From positions 3,651,371 through 3,715,370 of the forward strand of contig NC_135214.1 in NCBI RefSeq assembly GCF_052324685.1: a stretch of DNA of 64,000 nt, given 5' to 3'. The position numbers and the translations under genes are program-made. The notes beneath the pieces were generated by a model that saw only the letters and a list, made by a program, of their open reading frames with translations, was not told the DNA's origin and ran no database searches. The DNA comes from Brachyhypopomus gauderio (taxonomy: Eukaryota; Chordata; Actinopteri; Gymnotiformes; Hypopomidae). This document shows positions 24,131-34,391 of this stretch, piece after piece; the first letter of the stretch is position 1; the number at the start of each line of letters is the position of its first letter.

Positions 24131-25730
24131 TCTGTATCTGTACCAAAAAATCGATTCATATATCAAAAATCGATTCTCATGTACTACGATTCAGAATCGA
24201 TTTTAAATGTCCCAAAATCGATTCTAAGTAGTGTTGCCACCTGTCCCGGTTTTCCCGGGACTGTCCCGGTTTTCACGTGCCTGTCCCGGTTTTCCCGGGC
24301 TGTCCCGGGACAGGCACGTGAAAACCGGGACAGTCCCGGGAAAACCCGGTTTTTCTTCGTTTCAATATTTGGTCCCGGCAAAAAAACTAGGTTAGTTCAA
24401 ACCACGATTCAGACTGTTCCCGCACACTTTAAATCTGTTTTTTTGTCCTTGCTGTGTCCATTTTAAACCCCTCCGGTAACATTTTACGTTCGCCACCCCC
24501 CCACAACAGATTACACTCCCCACCCTGTGTCAGTATGACAGTGTCCTTGTTTTTTGTCAGATCTAGGTGCCAAGCCTAATTCTAAGTCGTGGTGAAGTCT
24601 CGCGTTACGTAATTACAAAATTACGCGAGACTTTACGCAGCATGTTCTGGGACTCACTCATGCGCGGAAAAGGTTCAAAACACATGGATGAAAGAGATAT
24701 TCAACCTGGGTTCATTTTGGTTTTTACCCAATGCCGGGGAAGACCGAACTGGACACAATGTAGCTCGTGTGCAAGGCTTGTGTAACGCGGTGAGCACGGG
24801 AGCGTTAATATAGAGAAGGGTGAGAAATAATATAGAGAAGGATGGACCCAAGTGCCGGCTCGCAAGAGCAAGACGTTTGACACTCGTCAAATGTATTAGC
24901 GAGAGGGAAACGCGCACAGCGACCCAGAACGAACAAACAAAACAACATGGAAGACTCAACGCGCAAGAGAATAGAAAGCAAAACCGTGACGGCACGGAGT
25001 AAATAGAAACAAAAAACCAATGCGGAAAATACAGCGCGTGAAAAATAACACTCAACCGTAGTGAGACGGGAGGAAGAAACAAAACAACAGTAACTAAAAA
25101 AACAGCGCGGATAAATGCAACGCGAAAATGAAACCAAGGACACCAGCAGAAGTAACTAGCAAAAAACGCTGCAGCAAAATAAAACCCTTCCCAAAAATAA
25201 AGGCAAAACGGATAGGAAGACATACAGGATTGGGAAAACTTGAGATGGGTCAGGAAGCGACGCATGAGATACTCGAATAAGTAAAGAGAAAGCATAACAG
25301 AGAGGTGGCGAGACACCATTAAACGATAAGCAATCACAGAGAAAGCAGAGACTGGCTGAGAACGTACGGTTACGGCGGTTTAGTCTGGGACTGACTCTGG
25401 TGCCCCTAGCGACGGCTGGGGGAACTGCATCGGAGCCAGCCCTGACAGCTCGCAAAATGAACCTCAAGAATTTTGGTAACAACAAAAAGCATTTTATTTT
25501 ACCAAAGCACTTAATTTTTGTTAATTAAATGTGAAAGACACTTAATTTTCTGTATTTGTCGTTCTGTCTTGCAAAGCAGACTGTAGTAGATCATGCAGAT
25601 TTTATAGACTGAAGCAGACATTTTTATAAATCAAATCGTTTTTTGAATCGAAAATCGTTTTGAATCGAAAATCGATTTTTGAATTGAAAATCGAATCGAA
25701 TCGTGAGATAGTAAACGATTCCCACCCCTA
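24131..25730. mobile_element. hAT-like repeat (right end clear, left end unclear)
   Basis: The right end reads, on the minus strand, TAGGGGTGGGAATCGTTTAC followed by repeated AATCGATTTT motifs, the usual start of a fish hAT terminal repeat. Similar AATCGATTC motifs occur at 24,150-24,230, but the TAGGGG terminus itself was not found there. The interior 24,800-25,450 is A-rich and CpG-containing without convincing genes. Confidence 0.5.
24229..24578. mobile_element. hAT-type MITE, 350 bp, 8-bp TSD
   Basis: Starts TAGTGTTGCCACCTGTCC and ends GGTGCCAAGCCTA. ATTCTAAG is duplicated at 24221-24228 and 24579-24586. Related to the element at 8913-9192. Its left part contains an extra near-perfect palindrome of about 100 bp (24,242-24,350) built from CTGTCCCGGTTTTC units, absent from the 8.9-kb copy. 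Confidence 0.92.
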
Positions 25731-26085
25731 ATATACAGATAATAACGGCCCACCACTATATATTATGGCGCATTTCCACTAGGGCCTGCTTGGCGCGGTA
25801 CGGTTCGATTCGCGACGGTTTGTGAGTGTTTCCATTAGTACCAGGTCCCAGTTAGCCGGCCCCTTTGGGTACTATTTTCGTACCTACTCGCTCGAGGTTC
25901 TAACCATTCCGAAGCGGTACAGTTCTGTGACGTGGAGGAACAGCATGACACTGATTGGCCAGGGAGTGTCGTCACAGGTTGCGTCAGGCAGGCATGAAAA
26001 TCTGTCACCTTTCGGCGAAATTCGCCGTTTTGAAGTTGAAAAGGGTGACCTACATGAATCGTGTAGATCCGATGAGTTTTTTGTT

Positions 26086-26113
26086 GGGGGGGGGGGGGGG
26101 GGGGGGGGGGGGG
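26086..26113 (+). repeat. Run of 28 G residues
   Basis: An uninterrupted poly(G) tract, likely to form G-quadruplexes and to vary in length or be mis-assembled. It is inside the Harbinger-like element. Confidence 0.97.
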
Positions 26114-26338
26114 TTGGGAGATTATATTTTAATTATCGTATTGACTTAATTAGCAAACAGAGCACTTCCGAAATTGGCTATTTCAATGACAGTGGCCAGC
26201 AGTTTCCGCCCAGAACCTTCATAGAGGCCAAATAGCGTTTCAATCATACGAACGTTCTTCATTCATGTTATTCATTTACTGCTAAGCGGGACTAGAAGCA
26301 GGACCTAGTGCTACACCGCGGACAAGTCAGAAGAGCGT

Positions 26339-26422
26339 ACATTTACCACTACATTTACCACATCGTACATTTACCACTACATTTACCAGATCGTACATTT
26401 ACCACTACATTTACCAGATCGT
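26339..26422. repeat. 28-bp minisatellite, three copies
   Basis: Unit ACATTTACCACTACATTTAC plus CAGATCGT, three copies differing at one position. Each unit is itself a near duplication of ACATTTACCA. Confidence 0.95.
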
Positions 26423-26969
26423 ACATTTTTAATTGGGTGGATTTAATTGGGTTATTAATGGTTTCAATCGTTTTCATATTTTGTGGTAAAACAAAGTTAC
26501 TGCCGTTCGCTACAGCGTTGAACACTGTCAGATCTAACCACAAGCTCTTGTGATAATAGGCCCATCTATCTACCTATTTAAGTTCGCGTCAACCCCGTGT
26601 AGTTAGCGGTGACATAAAATAAGAAACAAGATATTTTTCTAGTGTGTCTGTAGTTGTAACTGGTGAATCCAGGGACGTGTGAGGATCACATTCGCACCAG
26701 GGCTGAAAAGGTTGAAAATGAAGTTGTAAACTCTTGTCGTTTGAGTCTACCCTGTGCTTTAGCTCATGTTAGAAAATAAAAACACGTAAACCTGGTATTT
26801 TTACAATAATTTTCGCCGCTGATGTATGTATTGGTTCATTAAGACGTAATGGTTTTGACTGAGCCATCCGGAAAGGCGAAAGCGGCTTCTTGCGTTTATG
26901 GATTGCGTTTACATTGAATCCATTGACATGACAGACAAAAAAAATTTTTTAATGGATTTTACTATATTT

Positions 26970-27273
26970 TACGGAGCCCGTAAGGTGACATCATGTAAAA
27001 AATAAATAAATAACGCGTGGCCACGACTTGCGTGGGAACGAGATACTAACGTCGCCTTTCACACGCGGCAACAAAGTTTATTTTTTCACAGCAAAGCAAG
27101 CAGATCCCAGGGATGTTTGCGAACTGACTGCCCAAGGAAGGTAAATCTGGCTTTATATAAAGTAATACTTAATTATCTTGTTCGCACGCGTTAGTAAGTC
27201 GTTCGCATGCGTTAGTAAGTCGTGGCCACGCGTTATTATATTTTTTACATGATGTCACCTTACGAGCTCCGTA
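26970..27273. mobile_element. Nested MITE, 304 bp, 6-bp flanking repeat
   Basis: Begins TACGGAGCCCGTAAGGTGAC and ends with the inverse (GTCACCTTACGAGCTCCGTA). Both arms continue to CGCGTGGCCACGAC. ATATTT flanks both sides (26964-26969 and 27274-27279). It is inside the Harbinger-like element and therefore younger than it. The superfamily is uncertain. Confidence 0.8.
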
Positions 27274-27477
27274 ATATTTGGCATCACCTGTCGCTGTATC
27301 CCCGTACACCAGCAGCCACCCCCAACCCCCCTGTCGCAGTATACACATGACGTCACATGTCAACGCCCCGTCGCCGTATCCCCATGACGTCACATGCCCC
27401 GCCCCCCGGTCTTCTCACCTTTTTAACCCCTGACCCATTTTCATGCCTGGTCAGGAGAGCGACTCCTCCGCTATGCT

Positions 27478-27910
27478 ATGGACTCCTCAGCCATTTTTAA
27501 AACCCAAGGAGCGAAGTCTGTTCCCTGGTCAAACGCCGAGGTACAAACCTTTCTGTTAATAATCAGCGATCAAAAAATCCAGGGCGAACTGGACGGGGCC
27601 ACTAGAAATGTAAAGGTTTTTAGCGAGGTTTCCGCGCTAATGGCCACTCATGGCTACCAGCGGTCCGTTCAGCAGTGCCGGTCGGTCCAAGCTAAAAAAG
27701 CTTAAAAGCGATTACCGGGCGGTGAAGGACCATAACGGACGCAGCGGAGCAAACCGGAAAGACTGGAAATTGTTCCAGCAAATGGATGTCATATACGGTC
27801 ACCGGCCAGCCAGTAACGGAAGAGAAAACGTGCTGGACACAGCGATGTCGGTGCTGGAGGCCACGGAGAATGGTGAGTGTATTGTGATTTCAGTTTTACT
27901 AGGCTCGTAA
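27478..27910 (+). pseudogene. Myb/SANT-like DNA-binding protein of a Harbinger element, frameshifted
   Basis: The frame from ATG 27478 reads VPWSNAEVQTFLLIISDQKI, then GYQRSVQQCRS. It shifts by one base near 27,690 into LKKLKSDYRAVKDHNGRSG and IYGHRPASNGREN. This is the trihelix/Myb_DNA-bind_4 fold used by the accessory protein of PIF/Harbinger transposons and by several domesticated vertebrate genes. A GTGAGT at about 27,872 could be a donor. The partner transposase is absent, so it would need to be supplied in trans. Confidence 0.8.
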
Positions 27911-28431
27911 AAGATGTAATATGAACGTAATATGAACGCATCTATTGTAAACGCAGGAATTTGCTTTTTGCACTTTTTTTAACTATAACTATATTATTTA
28001 CATATGTTGTACTTTAAATATCTATATTTCATAATAAAGTTTGATTTCATTTGATTGTATGACTGATGCTTTTTATGCAGGGTGTGTTCAGCCTGTTTGA
28101 GTAATACCAAATTATTATCAATAATTAGAGCAACCACATACATTAATGAAGATAAAGATAAATAAGATAAAATAAGATATAATAATGGTATGTGTTAAGG
28201 GGCATCGACCGGTGTTGTGGTCGCATACAAATGATGTCACGACACTACAACCCGCGCGCCAACAGCGACTCCACCCACATTGTGGTGGACCACCATTGTA
28301 ATGGAAACACAACGCGACCGTACTGCTCCGTTGCGAATCGATCCGTACCGCGCCAAGCAGGCCCTAGTGGAAATGCGCCATTAGTGTATCTCAGTATCTC
28401 TGAGCCTCTTGTTAAGAATCTACAGTTATGA

Positions 28432-28608
28432 ATGAATGAATGTTCAATTTATATAGCGCCTTTCAGAATACCCAAAGGCGCTTTAGGAAACCCACGCAGA
28501 CACAGGGAGAACATGGAAACTCCACTCAGATATGGACTTGAACCCAAGACTTCAGTGCTGAGAGGCAAACGTGCTAACCACCAAGCCACCATGTTGCCAA
28601 TAGTTAGC
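28432..28608 (-). mobile_element. Short tRNA-derived SINE copy, antisense
   Basis: Same family as the SINE at 22.1-22.6 kb, with the middle deleted. The GGGTTCAAGTCC-like box B and the GCGCCTTTCAG/TATATAAATTG tail are present. It interrupts a segment otherwise shared with 16.4 kb (CTACAGTTA before, ATAGTTAGCGAATAG after). Confidence 0.85.
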
Positions 28609-28630
28609 GAATAGACAGAAATGTCATGTT

Positions 28631-28631
28631 G

Positions 28632-28717
<86 letters not shown>
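28631..28717. repeat. (TA)n microsatellite, target of hAT insertion
   Basis: About 87 bp of TA repeats. A few further TA units lie beyond the next element at 30,327-30,342. Confidence 0.97.
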
Positions 28718-28720
<3 letters not shown>

Positions 28721-29033
28721 GGGTGGGACGCGATCAAAAAAATTAATCAAATTAATCGGAAGCTTTGTAATTAATTAATCGAAATTAATCGCATTTTAAT
28801 CGCATTTCAGTATTTAACATGAGAAATATTAATTTAAGTTTGAATGATGAATGAATCAATGAACATAATCAAACTTCAACATCTTGTTTATTTTTCCACC
28901 AGTCTACTACACAGACCAATATATGAGTGCAGAAAACAGTTCAGAACATTGGAAATTCTGACCAAAATGTTGTTTAATTTTGGGAGTTTTGCTCAGGATA
29001 TTGGAAAAATTGAAGTAAATCAGAAAATGTTTT

Positions 29034-29249
29034 TTAATACCATTTTAGATGGTATACTTTTCTTAAATTTCCCAGGCCTCTGCCACAGGCATCTCCATAG
29101 TGCCTAGAAGTGGTCTTCTGCATGCTCAAAGCAAATGACTGGATCTTCCATTCATCATCTATAATATGAGCTGTCACACCAAGATCATTCTTGTTGCTAA
29201 CAGAGGTCCAGTGATCCCCAGTCAGAACCACATTTGTGGCGCTCTTCAC
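29034..29249 (-). pseudogene. ZBED-type hAT transposase fragment
   Basis: The frame includes VVLTGDHWTSVSNKNDLGVT and AHIIDDEWKIQSFALSMQKT, matching the region around the first catalytic Asp (TTDxWTS..Y..VTAHYI) of ZBED1-like hAT transposases. The frame ends quickly; no intact enzyme. Confidence 0.8.
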
Positions 29250-29681
29250 AATAACCTGTTTTACTTCCCTTTCACAATAACCTGTTTTTTTTCCCTCGTT
29301 CTTAGGTACGAGGTTAAGAAGTACTTGGTGCTAAGAACGTTTTGGGAAACTCACCCCTGGACGGTAGTTCGTAACTTGCATCAGTTGACGCAATGTGCAG
29401 CGCTTCTTGTAAGCATTTATCTTCGACCACAGAGAGCGAACAACACAAATAATATGACGCGTCATGTATAAACGCGTGCGGAGTCGCGCGCTACGGTCAC
29501 TCGCGAAAGTTTAATCCAGTCTTAATGGTCCAATGAAGGTACTTTAAAAACCAGGACATTTCCTCACTTTAAAAAAAACCCGGGACGACCGGGACAGGAT
29601 GTGAAATGCGGACGTTTAGGTCACCCTATCGTACTAGGAATACATTTAGCAGCTAAGTTATCATTACTGACCTGCTCGTTA

Positions 29682-29990
29682 AGCTGGGCGTACACTGTGC
29701 GATTTTTGGCCCATTTTCAGCCGATTTTTCACTCGTTTCGGCTCAATCGCGTGTCGTGCATCGTATAGTTTACACAGGTAAACGAGGAGCGATTCACACC
29801 TCACGACCAACTCCCGATCAGAAATCGCAGCGTCGCAAGAATATCAAACATGTTTGAAATTCAAATCGCTCCTTGTGAGAGTATCGCACTGTTGAAGCAG
29901 CTCCACGAGCCGACTCTCCCTGCGATTTAGTCGTAGTTTGAGCTGGAGCTGAGTACCCGATTTAAAATATCGCACAGTGTACGCCCAGCT
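29682..29990. mobile_element. Harbinger-type MITE, 309 bp, TSD TTA
   Basis: Ends AGCTGGGCGTACACTGTGCG and its inverse complement, flanked by TTA at 29679-29681 and 29991-29993. It interrupts the BED-finger exon of the surrounding hAT element. Confidence 0.93.
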
Positions 29991-29993
29991 TTA

Positions 29994-30169
29994 GCTGCAA
30001 CATGTTTTGCGTTGAGGTGGTAACGAAGGGTGGAAGTGCTCCTGTGATAAGCGAACTCCTTCCTACATAAAGTGTAAATAACACTATTTTTGTTTGAACT
30101 TCCATCTGGAAGTTTCTTATATTTAAATTTCCCATCCACCAGCGTAGCCTCTTCAGTCATCTGCATCAT
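29994..30169 (-). pseudogene. BED zinc-finger exon of hAT transposase
   Basis: Frame with EEATLVDGKFKYKKLPDGSS, then VIYTLCRKEF and STLRYHLNAKHVAA: a BED finger (C..C..H..H) as in ZBED hAT transposases. Cut off on its 3' side by the Harbinger MITE. Confidence 0.8.
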
Positions 30170-30326
30170 GCTATCGTGCGTCCATATAATCTGTACGCCT
30201 GGAACTCACTGAGAAACGTTCCACGATGCAAAAGTGTATCGTGCGTTAAAATGCGTTAATTTTTTTAGTGCGTTAATTTTCCTGTAATTAATTAATCGAA
30301 ATTAACGCGTTAAAGTCCCACCACTA

Positions 30327-30376
<50 letters not shown>

Positions 30377-31174
30377 CCGTTCAAAAGTTTGGGGTCACCT
30401 AGACAATTTTGTGTTTTCCCTGAAATCTCATACTTTTATTTATCAAATGAGTTGCAAAATGAATAGAAATATAGTCCAGACATTGACAAGGTAGAAATAA
30501 TGTTTTTTTTTATTTGAAATAATTTTCTACTTTAAACTTTGCTTTCGTCAAAGAATGCTCCCTTAGCAGCAATTACAGCATTGCAGACCTTTGGCATTCT
30601 AGCTGTTAATTTGCTGAGGTAATCTGGAGAAATTTCACCCCATGCTTCCAGAAGCCGCTCCCACAAGTTTGATTGGGTTAATGGGCACTTTTTTCGTACC
30701 ATACGGTCAAGCTGCTCCCACAACAGCTCATTGGGGTTGAGATCTGGTGACTGCGCTGCCCACTCCATTACCGATAAAACACCAGCTGCCTGCTTCTTCT
30801 CTAAATAGTTTGTGCATAATTTGGAGGTGTGCTTTGGGTCATTGTCCTGTTGCAGGATGAAATTGGCTCCAATCAAGCGCTGTCCACAGGTTATGGCATG
30901 GTGTTGCAAAATGGAGTGATGGCCTTCCTTATTCAAAATCCCTTTTACCTTGTTCAAATCTCCCACTTTACCAGCACCAAAGCAACCCCAGACCATCACA
31001 TTACCTCCACCATGTTTGACAGATGGTGTCAGGCACTCTTCCAGCATCTTTTCAGTTGGTCTGCGTCTCACAAATGTTCGTCTGTGTGATCCAAACACCT
31101 CAAACTTTGATTCATCTGTCCATAACACTTTTTTCCAATCTTCCTCTGTCCAATGTCTGTGTTCTTTTGCCCAT

Positions 31175-34100
31175 CTCTCTCTCTGATCCTTAGCTGGCGA
31201 CCTGCTGTGGACGTTTCCGTAGCCAGTACGCTGCTGTAGGTGCCGATGGTTCTCGAACTTGGCTCACAACGTTTTTCCATTCCTTCCGGTTCATTGCTGC
31301 TGTCTTTGCTTGGGTTAGATTCAGGCGTTGGTTCTGCAGATCCTTTTCTATCTGCTTTATCCAGGTTTTCTTAGGCGCAGAGCTCTGAATTTTCCAGTGG
31401 TTGGGCCGGACTTTCCAAAGCAGTTGGTGTGGTATCCGGGACTCGCTCATCCTACACACATGTCCAAACCACCGAAGGCGTCGTTGTTGGATCATCTCTT
31501 CGATGGTCGGTTGCTTAAGACACCTTGCTCGAATTGTGTCATTGGTGAGATGGTCCCGGAGGGAGACTTTAAGAATTTGTCTGAGGCATCGCATTTGGAA
31601 AGCCTCAAGCTTGTTTGTGTCCATCTTGAGTAGGGTCCACGCTTCTGCTCCATAAAGGAGAATTGGTAGAACGAGTGTCCGGAAAATGCGGATCTTTGTT
31701 GCTGTTGCAATGTTGTCTTTCTTCCAGAGACACCACCTAAGTGAGGCAAATGCTGCGGTCGCCTGCCCAATTCTAGCCTGGATGTCAGATGACGAGGTCA
31801 CTTTCTTCGCTTGAACAAGGGATCCGAGATATTTGAAGACTTCTACTTGCTCAATCTGTTCTCCCTCAAGGTGTACATGAGCAAGGGATCCATCTGTTGT
31901 CAGCACTTTTGTCTTGGCCGCATTGATCTTGAGGCCGCATGATGCAGCAGTGCGGGCGATGTCATAGAGAATGTCAGTGGCTTCTGCGTCATCCTCGGAG
32001 GCCACTGCGCTGTCGTCAGCAAACATCAGGTCATTTAGATGGTGATCAACACTGAACTGAACACCGTCTCGTCCTTGGAAGACTTTCCTCATGATGGCAT
32101 CAATCACAGCATTGAATAGAAGTGGTGAAGATGCGTCTCCTTGACGGACGCCAGTTCTGACAGTAAACTGTTCTGACAACTCATTTCGGATCCGTACCTG
32201 GCTGGTTGAGCCATCATATGCTTTTTGGAGGAGAGAGATGACTTTCGGTGGGATGTGCTCAACCTCCAAAGTTTTCCATAGCGCTGGCCAATGTATGCAG
32301 TCAAATGCCGCTTTGAAGTCAATGAAGCAGAGGACTGTCCGTTTGCCACATCGTATTCGTTCTTCCATCAGTTGGCGAAGGGAGAAGATTTGGTCAGTGC
32401 ATCCTCGTCCAGGCCTGAATCCGGCTTGTTCTTCTCGACTTGTTTGTTCCCGGTGTTTCTGGAGCCGTGTCTGGATGATTTTTGTGAAGACTTTGCCTAA
32501 GATTGATAATAGACTGATGCCGCGGTAGTTCTTACATTCCTGGCTGTCATCCTTCTTATGGATTGGGATGATGATTGCCTTCTTCCATTGAGATGGTATG
32601 TCCTCTGAGCGCCAGATCTTTATGATGAGGAGGTGAAGACGACGTGATAGGACTTCTCCGCCAGCCTTGATGGCTTCTGCAGTAACTTGGTCAACACCTG
32701 GTGCCTTTCCATTCTTCAATGCATGGATGGCCGTCTTGACTTCTAGCTCTGTTGGTTCTGTGTCAGCCATAAGTGTCATAGGCAGGCCTATATCTGGTGG
32801 TTCCATGGATGGTCCGGTTGGCGGATTGTGATTATACAGTCCTTCAAAGAATTGTCTCCAACGTTCTAGCCGTTCACCAGGTGACTTCACAAATCCTCCA
32901 TCTGCCTTCTTGATGTTGTCGTTGGTGGATGTAGTTCTTCCACTGAGTCGTTTCAGGGTTTGATAGATGGTTATGTATTTGTGTTTTGCTGCTGCTTCTT
33001 CCAGCTCTTCTGCCACCTGGTTCCAATAAACGTCCCGTTCTTCTTTCATCTTTTGTCGGACCTCGCGGTTGAGTCGTTGATACTGGTTGTGGTCAAGCTG
33101 CTTTGCTCGTTTCCGTTTTGCCACCAGGTCTAAGCAGTCATCTGATATCCAAGGCTGAGTGCGGCGAGGAATTGGTGGGCAGAGAGGCTTGGCACACTCC
33201 ATAATGGTGGTGGAGATGCATTGCTCCTCGTCATTCACGTCGTCTGACATCATCAGAGTCTCAAAGCGGTTTGCGAGGCTGATTTGGAATTTCTCCTTGA
33301 CCACTGGGTCCATTAGCTTCTTCCAGTTCAGTTTTGATGTTGGTCTGGGCCGTGGTTTAGCACGTTGCAATTTTAGGTGGATCTTGGCACGGACAAGGTG
33401 GTGATCGGATCCACAGTCTGGTCCTCTCATCGCTCTGACATCCCTTAGTGATGATCGAAATCTGGAGCTAATGAGGATGTAGTCTAAGACTGCAGAGTCC
33501 TTGCCTGATGGGTTCCGCCAGGTCAGTTGGTGCCTGAGTGGGTGCTGGAACAAGGTGTTACCAATGACCAGGTTATTGGCTGAGGCGAACGAGAGGAGGC
33601 GGAGGCCATTGTCATTTGTGGTCCCGTGCCCAAAGGCCCCTATCGTTGATTCCCAGCCGGCTCTTTCCTTGCCAACATGGGCGTTGAAGTCACCAGCTAG
33701 TATGGTCATGTCTGTTTTGGGAATCTGATCTAATGCTTCTTGAAGTTGGCAATAATAGTCCTCTTTAACTGAATCGGGGCTGACTTCTGTTGGTGCATAG
33801 ACAGAAAAAATGTGTGTTTTGACTGTCCCATTTAATGTAATGATAGCCAGCCGGCTGGAGATAGGCTGGAATGCGATGACGCTTCGGTTGGCTCGAGAAT
33901 CTAGCATAAATCCGACGCCAGCCTGGTGTTTGGTATCACCGGAATAATGTAAAGTCATTCCCTCATCGGTCGCTGGAGGATGAATGGTCATTTGTCCAGA
34001 GCCAGTGAGTCGTAGTTCAGATAAGGCTGCAATTGATATCCCAGAGTTGTAAATTTCTTTGGCAATAATTTCTTTTTGACCGACTTTGTGGCCTGTTCGA

Positions 34101-34391
34101 ACATTCCAAGCGGCAATTTTGACGCCGATTTTTGGCGTGGTGAATTTGGTCATACTTTGGCCCATAGTTAACTTTTCACCAGCGCCCTGGGACCATAAAG
34201 CTGGCGCATCGGCTGCCCCGGATGCAGTAGTAGAAATCGTTGATAAGTTTCCTTCGTTTTCCATCGGTTTCGTTGCTAATTTTTACGTAGTTCGCAGCTA
34301 CAACCCTCCTCCTTTTTCAGCCGGGCTTGGGACCGTCCTTGGCGGAGTTTCCGTCCTTGGCGGAGTTAGACCGTCCTTGGCGGAGTATGCC
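31175..34391 (-). mobile_element. RTE-like LINE, apparently full-length (3,217 bp), 6-bp TSD
   Basis: Bounded by GCCCAT at 31169-31174 and 34392-34397 (ATGGGC on the element strand), exactly where the Tc1 reading frame breaks and resumes. The 5' UTR is 127 bp with three 16-bp repeats (ACTCCGCCAAGGACGG; plus-strand positions 34333-34348, 34351-34366, 34371-34386). The 3' UTR is only about 15 bp and ends in a GA repeat. A length near 3.2 kb, one ORF with endonuclease plus RT and a very short 3' end are RTE-clade traits. Confidence 0.92.
31190..34264 (-). CDS. LINE ORF: apurinic-type endonuclease plus reverse transcriptase, intact (1,024 aa)
   Basis: Single uninterrupted frame. Endonuclease domain roughly residues 45-300: KIAAWNVRTG, AALSELRLTG (catalytic Glu), VYAPTE, LAGDFNAHVG (Asp/Asn) and CGSDHHLV (SDH). 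Reverse transcriptase roughly 480-780: LKNGKAPGVDQVTAEAIK, KNYRGISLLSILGKV, EEQAGFRPGRGCTDQIF, FIDFKAAFDCI, GVRQGDASSPLLFNAVI, LMFADDSA (catalytic), INAAKTKVL and FKYLGSLV. The C-terminal part includes LYGAEAWTL and RRLRWFGHVCRM, as in many RTE-like and craniofacial-development-protein-2-like predictions. It would nick the target and copy its own RNA by target-primed reverse transcription. All key residues are present and no stop or frameshift is seen, so the copy may be young and possibly competent. No separate ORF1. Start at 34264 is the first ATG after the 5' repeats. Confidence 0.93.
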   Translation of the reverse strand: MENEGNLSTISTTASGAADAPALWSQGAGEKLTMGQSMTKFTTPKIGVKIAAWNVRTGHKVGQKEIIAKEIYNSGISIAALSELRLTGSGQMTIHPPATDEGMTLHYSGDTKHQAGVGFMLDSRANRSVIAFQPISSRLAIITLNGTVKTHIFSVYAPTEVSPDSVKEDYYCQLQEALDQIPKTDMTILAGDFNAHVGKERAGWESTIGAFGHGTTNDNGLRLLSFASANNLVIGNTLFQHPLRHQLTWRNPSGKDSAVLDYILISSRFRSSLRDVRAMRGPDCGSDHHLVRAKIHLKLQRAKPRPRPTSKLNWKKLMDPVVKEKFQISLANRFETLMMSDDVNDEEQCISTTIMECAKPLCPPIPRRTQPWISDDCLDLVAKRKRAKQLDHNQYQRLNREVRQKMKEERDVYWNQVAEELEEAAAKHKYITIYQTLKRLSGRTTSTNDNIKKADGGFVKSPGERLERWRQFFEGLYNHNPPTGPSMEPPDIGLPMTLMADTEPTELEVKTAIHALKNGKAPGVDQVTAEAIKAGGEVLSRRLHLLIIKIWRSEDIPSQWKKAIIIPIHKKDDSQECKNYRGISLLSILGKVFTKIIQTRLQKHREQTSREEQAGFRPGRGCTDQIFSLRQLMEERIRCGKRTVLCFIDFKAAFDCIHWPALWKTLEVEHIPPKVISLLQKAYDGSTSQVRIRNELSEQFTVRTGVRQGDASSPLLFNAVIDAIMRKVFQGRDGVQFSVDHHLNDLMFADDSAVASEDDAEATDILYDIARTAASCGLKINAAKTKVLTTDGSLAHVHLEGEQIEQVEVFKYLGSLVQAKKVTSSSDIQARIGQATAAFASLRWCLWKKDNIATATKIRIFRTLVLPILLYGAEAWTLLKMDTNKLEAFQMRCLRQILKVSLRDHLTNDTIRARCLKQPTIEEMIQQRRLRWFGHVCRMSESRIPHQLLWKVRPNHWKIQSSAPKKTWIKQIEKDLQNQRLNLTQAKTAAMNRKEWKNVVSQVREPSAPTAAYWLRKRPQQVAS

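Larger units (their letters stand above)
25766..28380 (+). mobile_element. PIF/Harbinger-like element, 2.6 kb, TSD TTA
   Basis: Terminal inverted repeats of about 50 bp (TGGCGCATTTCCACTAGGGC, continuing CTGCTTGGCGCGGTACGG) occur at 25766 and, inverted, ending at 28380. Both are flanked by TTA (25763-25765 and 28381-28383), the target duplication of PIF/Harbinger. It carries a Myb/SANT-type gene but no DDE transposase that I can see. It contains a nested MITE, a 28-bp minisatellite and a long G run. Confidence 0.88.
28718..30326 (-). mobile_element. hAT element, 1.6 kb, inserted in TA repeat
   Basis: Starts TAGGGGTGGGAC and ends GTCCCACCACTA, with ATATATAT on both sides (8-bp duplication within the TA tract). 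Next to both ends are AATTAATCGAAATTAA repeats. It contains decayed antisense transposase exons: a BED finger and a DDE-region fragment. A Harbinger-like MITE is nested inside. Confidence 0.88.

Noticed and set aside
24675-25337. 220-codon minus-strand open frame rich in Phe, Ser, Cys and Leu
   Set aside because: It is antisense to A-rich repeat DNA, has no family motif and its composition follows the base bias; overlapping frames are equally open.
26339-26422. Regular 28-bp repeats as a CRISPR-like array
   Set aside because: The repeats are directly adjacent without spacers and lie in a eukaryotic transposon; a minisatellite explains them.
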